DNA of 5,416 nucleotides from contig JAOPVN010000468.1 of assembly GCA_025966175.1 (NCBI GenBank), positions 1 to 5,416 on the forward strand. Direction: 5' to 3'. Both the position numbers and the translations under genes were made by a program. The stretch is from Modestobacter sp. GTDB lineage: Bacteria > Actinomycetota > Actinomycetes > Mycobacteriales > Geodermatophilaceae. Shown piece after piece: positions 5,118 through 5,416 of the stretch (its first letter is position 1; every line of letters begins with the position of its first letter). The notes beneath the pieces were generated by a model. That model worked only from the letters and a program-made list of their open reading frames with translations, searched no databases and was not told where the DNA came from.

Positions 5118-5416
5118 CCGGGCGCGCACGTGCATCCGCTCGCCCTGCGGCCCGAACAGCATGAGCACCTCCGTCGGCTCCTCACCCGTGTTGCCGAACC
5201 AGTGCGGGACGTGGGTGTCGAACTCGGCGACCTCGCCCGGCGTGAGCACGATGTCGTGCTCCCCGAGGAGGAGCCGCAACCGGCCGGAGAGCACGTACAT
5301 CCACTCGTAGCCCTCGTGCGTCCTCTGCTCGGGCTCCCCGGCCCGCGCGTGCGGCGGGATCAGCGCCCGGTACGCCTGGACCCCGCCGGGTCGCCGGGTC
5401 AGCGGCCACATCGTCA
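5103..5416 (-). CDS. Cupin-domain protein, C-terminal part; probable XRE-HTH/cupin regulator (cut by right edge)
   Basis: The visible 104 codons are the C-terminal end of a cupin_2 protein. Counting from the Met codon at 5411, the first cupin motif is H32-E-G-Y-E36-W-M-Y-V-L-S-G43; the family's HxH is reduced to a single His (R-T-H). The second motif is P58-G-E to H70-W-F-G-N74, with H-x3-N intact. The ending F-G-P-Q-G-E-R-M-H-V-R-A-R-P resembles the C-terminus of actinobacterial regulators that carry an N-terminal XRE helix-turn-helix and a C-terminal cupin sensor. The Met at 5411 is unlikely to be the true start: the frame is open to the edge and no convincing ribosome site can be seen. Any HTH domain would lie outside the window. 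The gene is convergent with the TSUP gene. E. coli SutR is an XRE-cupin regulator of sulfur use, so a role in sulfur control here is possible but only suggested by position. A stand-alone cupin is the alternative. Confidence 0.8.
   Translation of the reverse strand, partial: TMWPLTRRPGGVQAYRALIPPHARAGEPEQRTHEGYEWMYVLSGRLRLLLGEHDIVLTPGEVAEFDTHVPHWFGNTGEEPTEVLMLFGPQGERMHVRARPAGR

Noticed and set aside
1..5416. CRISPR arrays, tRNA or rRNA genes, insertion sequences, attachment sites
   Set aside because: No regular repeat-spacer pattern, no tRNA-like cloverleaf, no transposase and no long terminal repeats were seen. Base composition is uniform, so there is no sign of recent insertion.

Overview
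The window comes from a high-GC actinobacterium. Third codon positions are almost all G/C, GTG starts are common, and there is an actinobacterial-type RLHVDL/Cys leader peptide. Gene content and protein style recall Geodermatophilaceae or related soil actinobacteria, but that family-level placement is an impression, not a measurement.

Layout. (1) 1-536, minus strand: the N-terminal part of a CopC-CopD copper protein that runs off the left edge. It has a GTG start, a signal peptide and a complete CopC domain with its Cu(II) ligands. (2) 537-755: a divergent intergenic region. It holds three clear, possibly four, 11-bp GTTCACC-type direct repeats resembling the PhoP PHO box of Streptomyces, placed just upstream of a TATGCT -10-like hexamer. 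(3) 756-3846, plus strand: a tight three-gene operon of a DUF47/PhoU-like Pit accessory protein, a PHO4-family Pit phosphate permease, and a DHA2-type (14-TM) MFS exporter, with gaps of 7 and 9 nt. (4) 3847-4091: an intergenic stretch that is not empty. It encodes a short leader peptide (3904-3999) ending in RLHVDLLRVSTAACLGC, followed by four mutually complementary GC segments that could form attenuator-like alternative hairpins and a second 11-bp direct repeat resembling a PHO box. (5) 4092-5090, plus strand: a TauE/SafE (TSUP) membrane transporter, the likely target of the leader. (6) 5103-5416, minus strand: the C-terminal cupin domain of a protein cut by the right edge, probably an XRE-HTH/cupin regulator. 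It converges on the TSUP gene, with only 12 nt between the stop codons.

How the parts may work together. The left half looks like a phosphate-uptake unit under PhoP control, with the copper gene sharing the divergent promoter region. The right half looks like a sulfur unit: a cysteine-containing leader peptide upstream of a family known for moving sulfite, sulfonates and other sulfur oxyanions, with a possible cupin-type regulator beside it. The leader peptide with its downstream foldable region is the most interesting element, because it is too short for routine gene calling and predicts cysteine-responsive control of the transporter. All regulatory statements are inferences from sequence.
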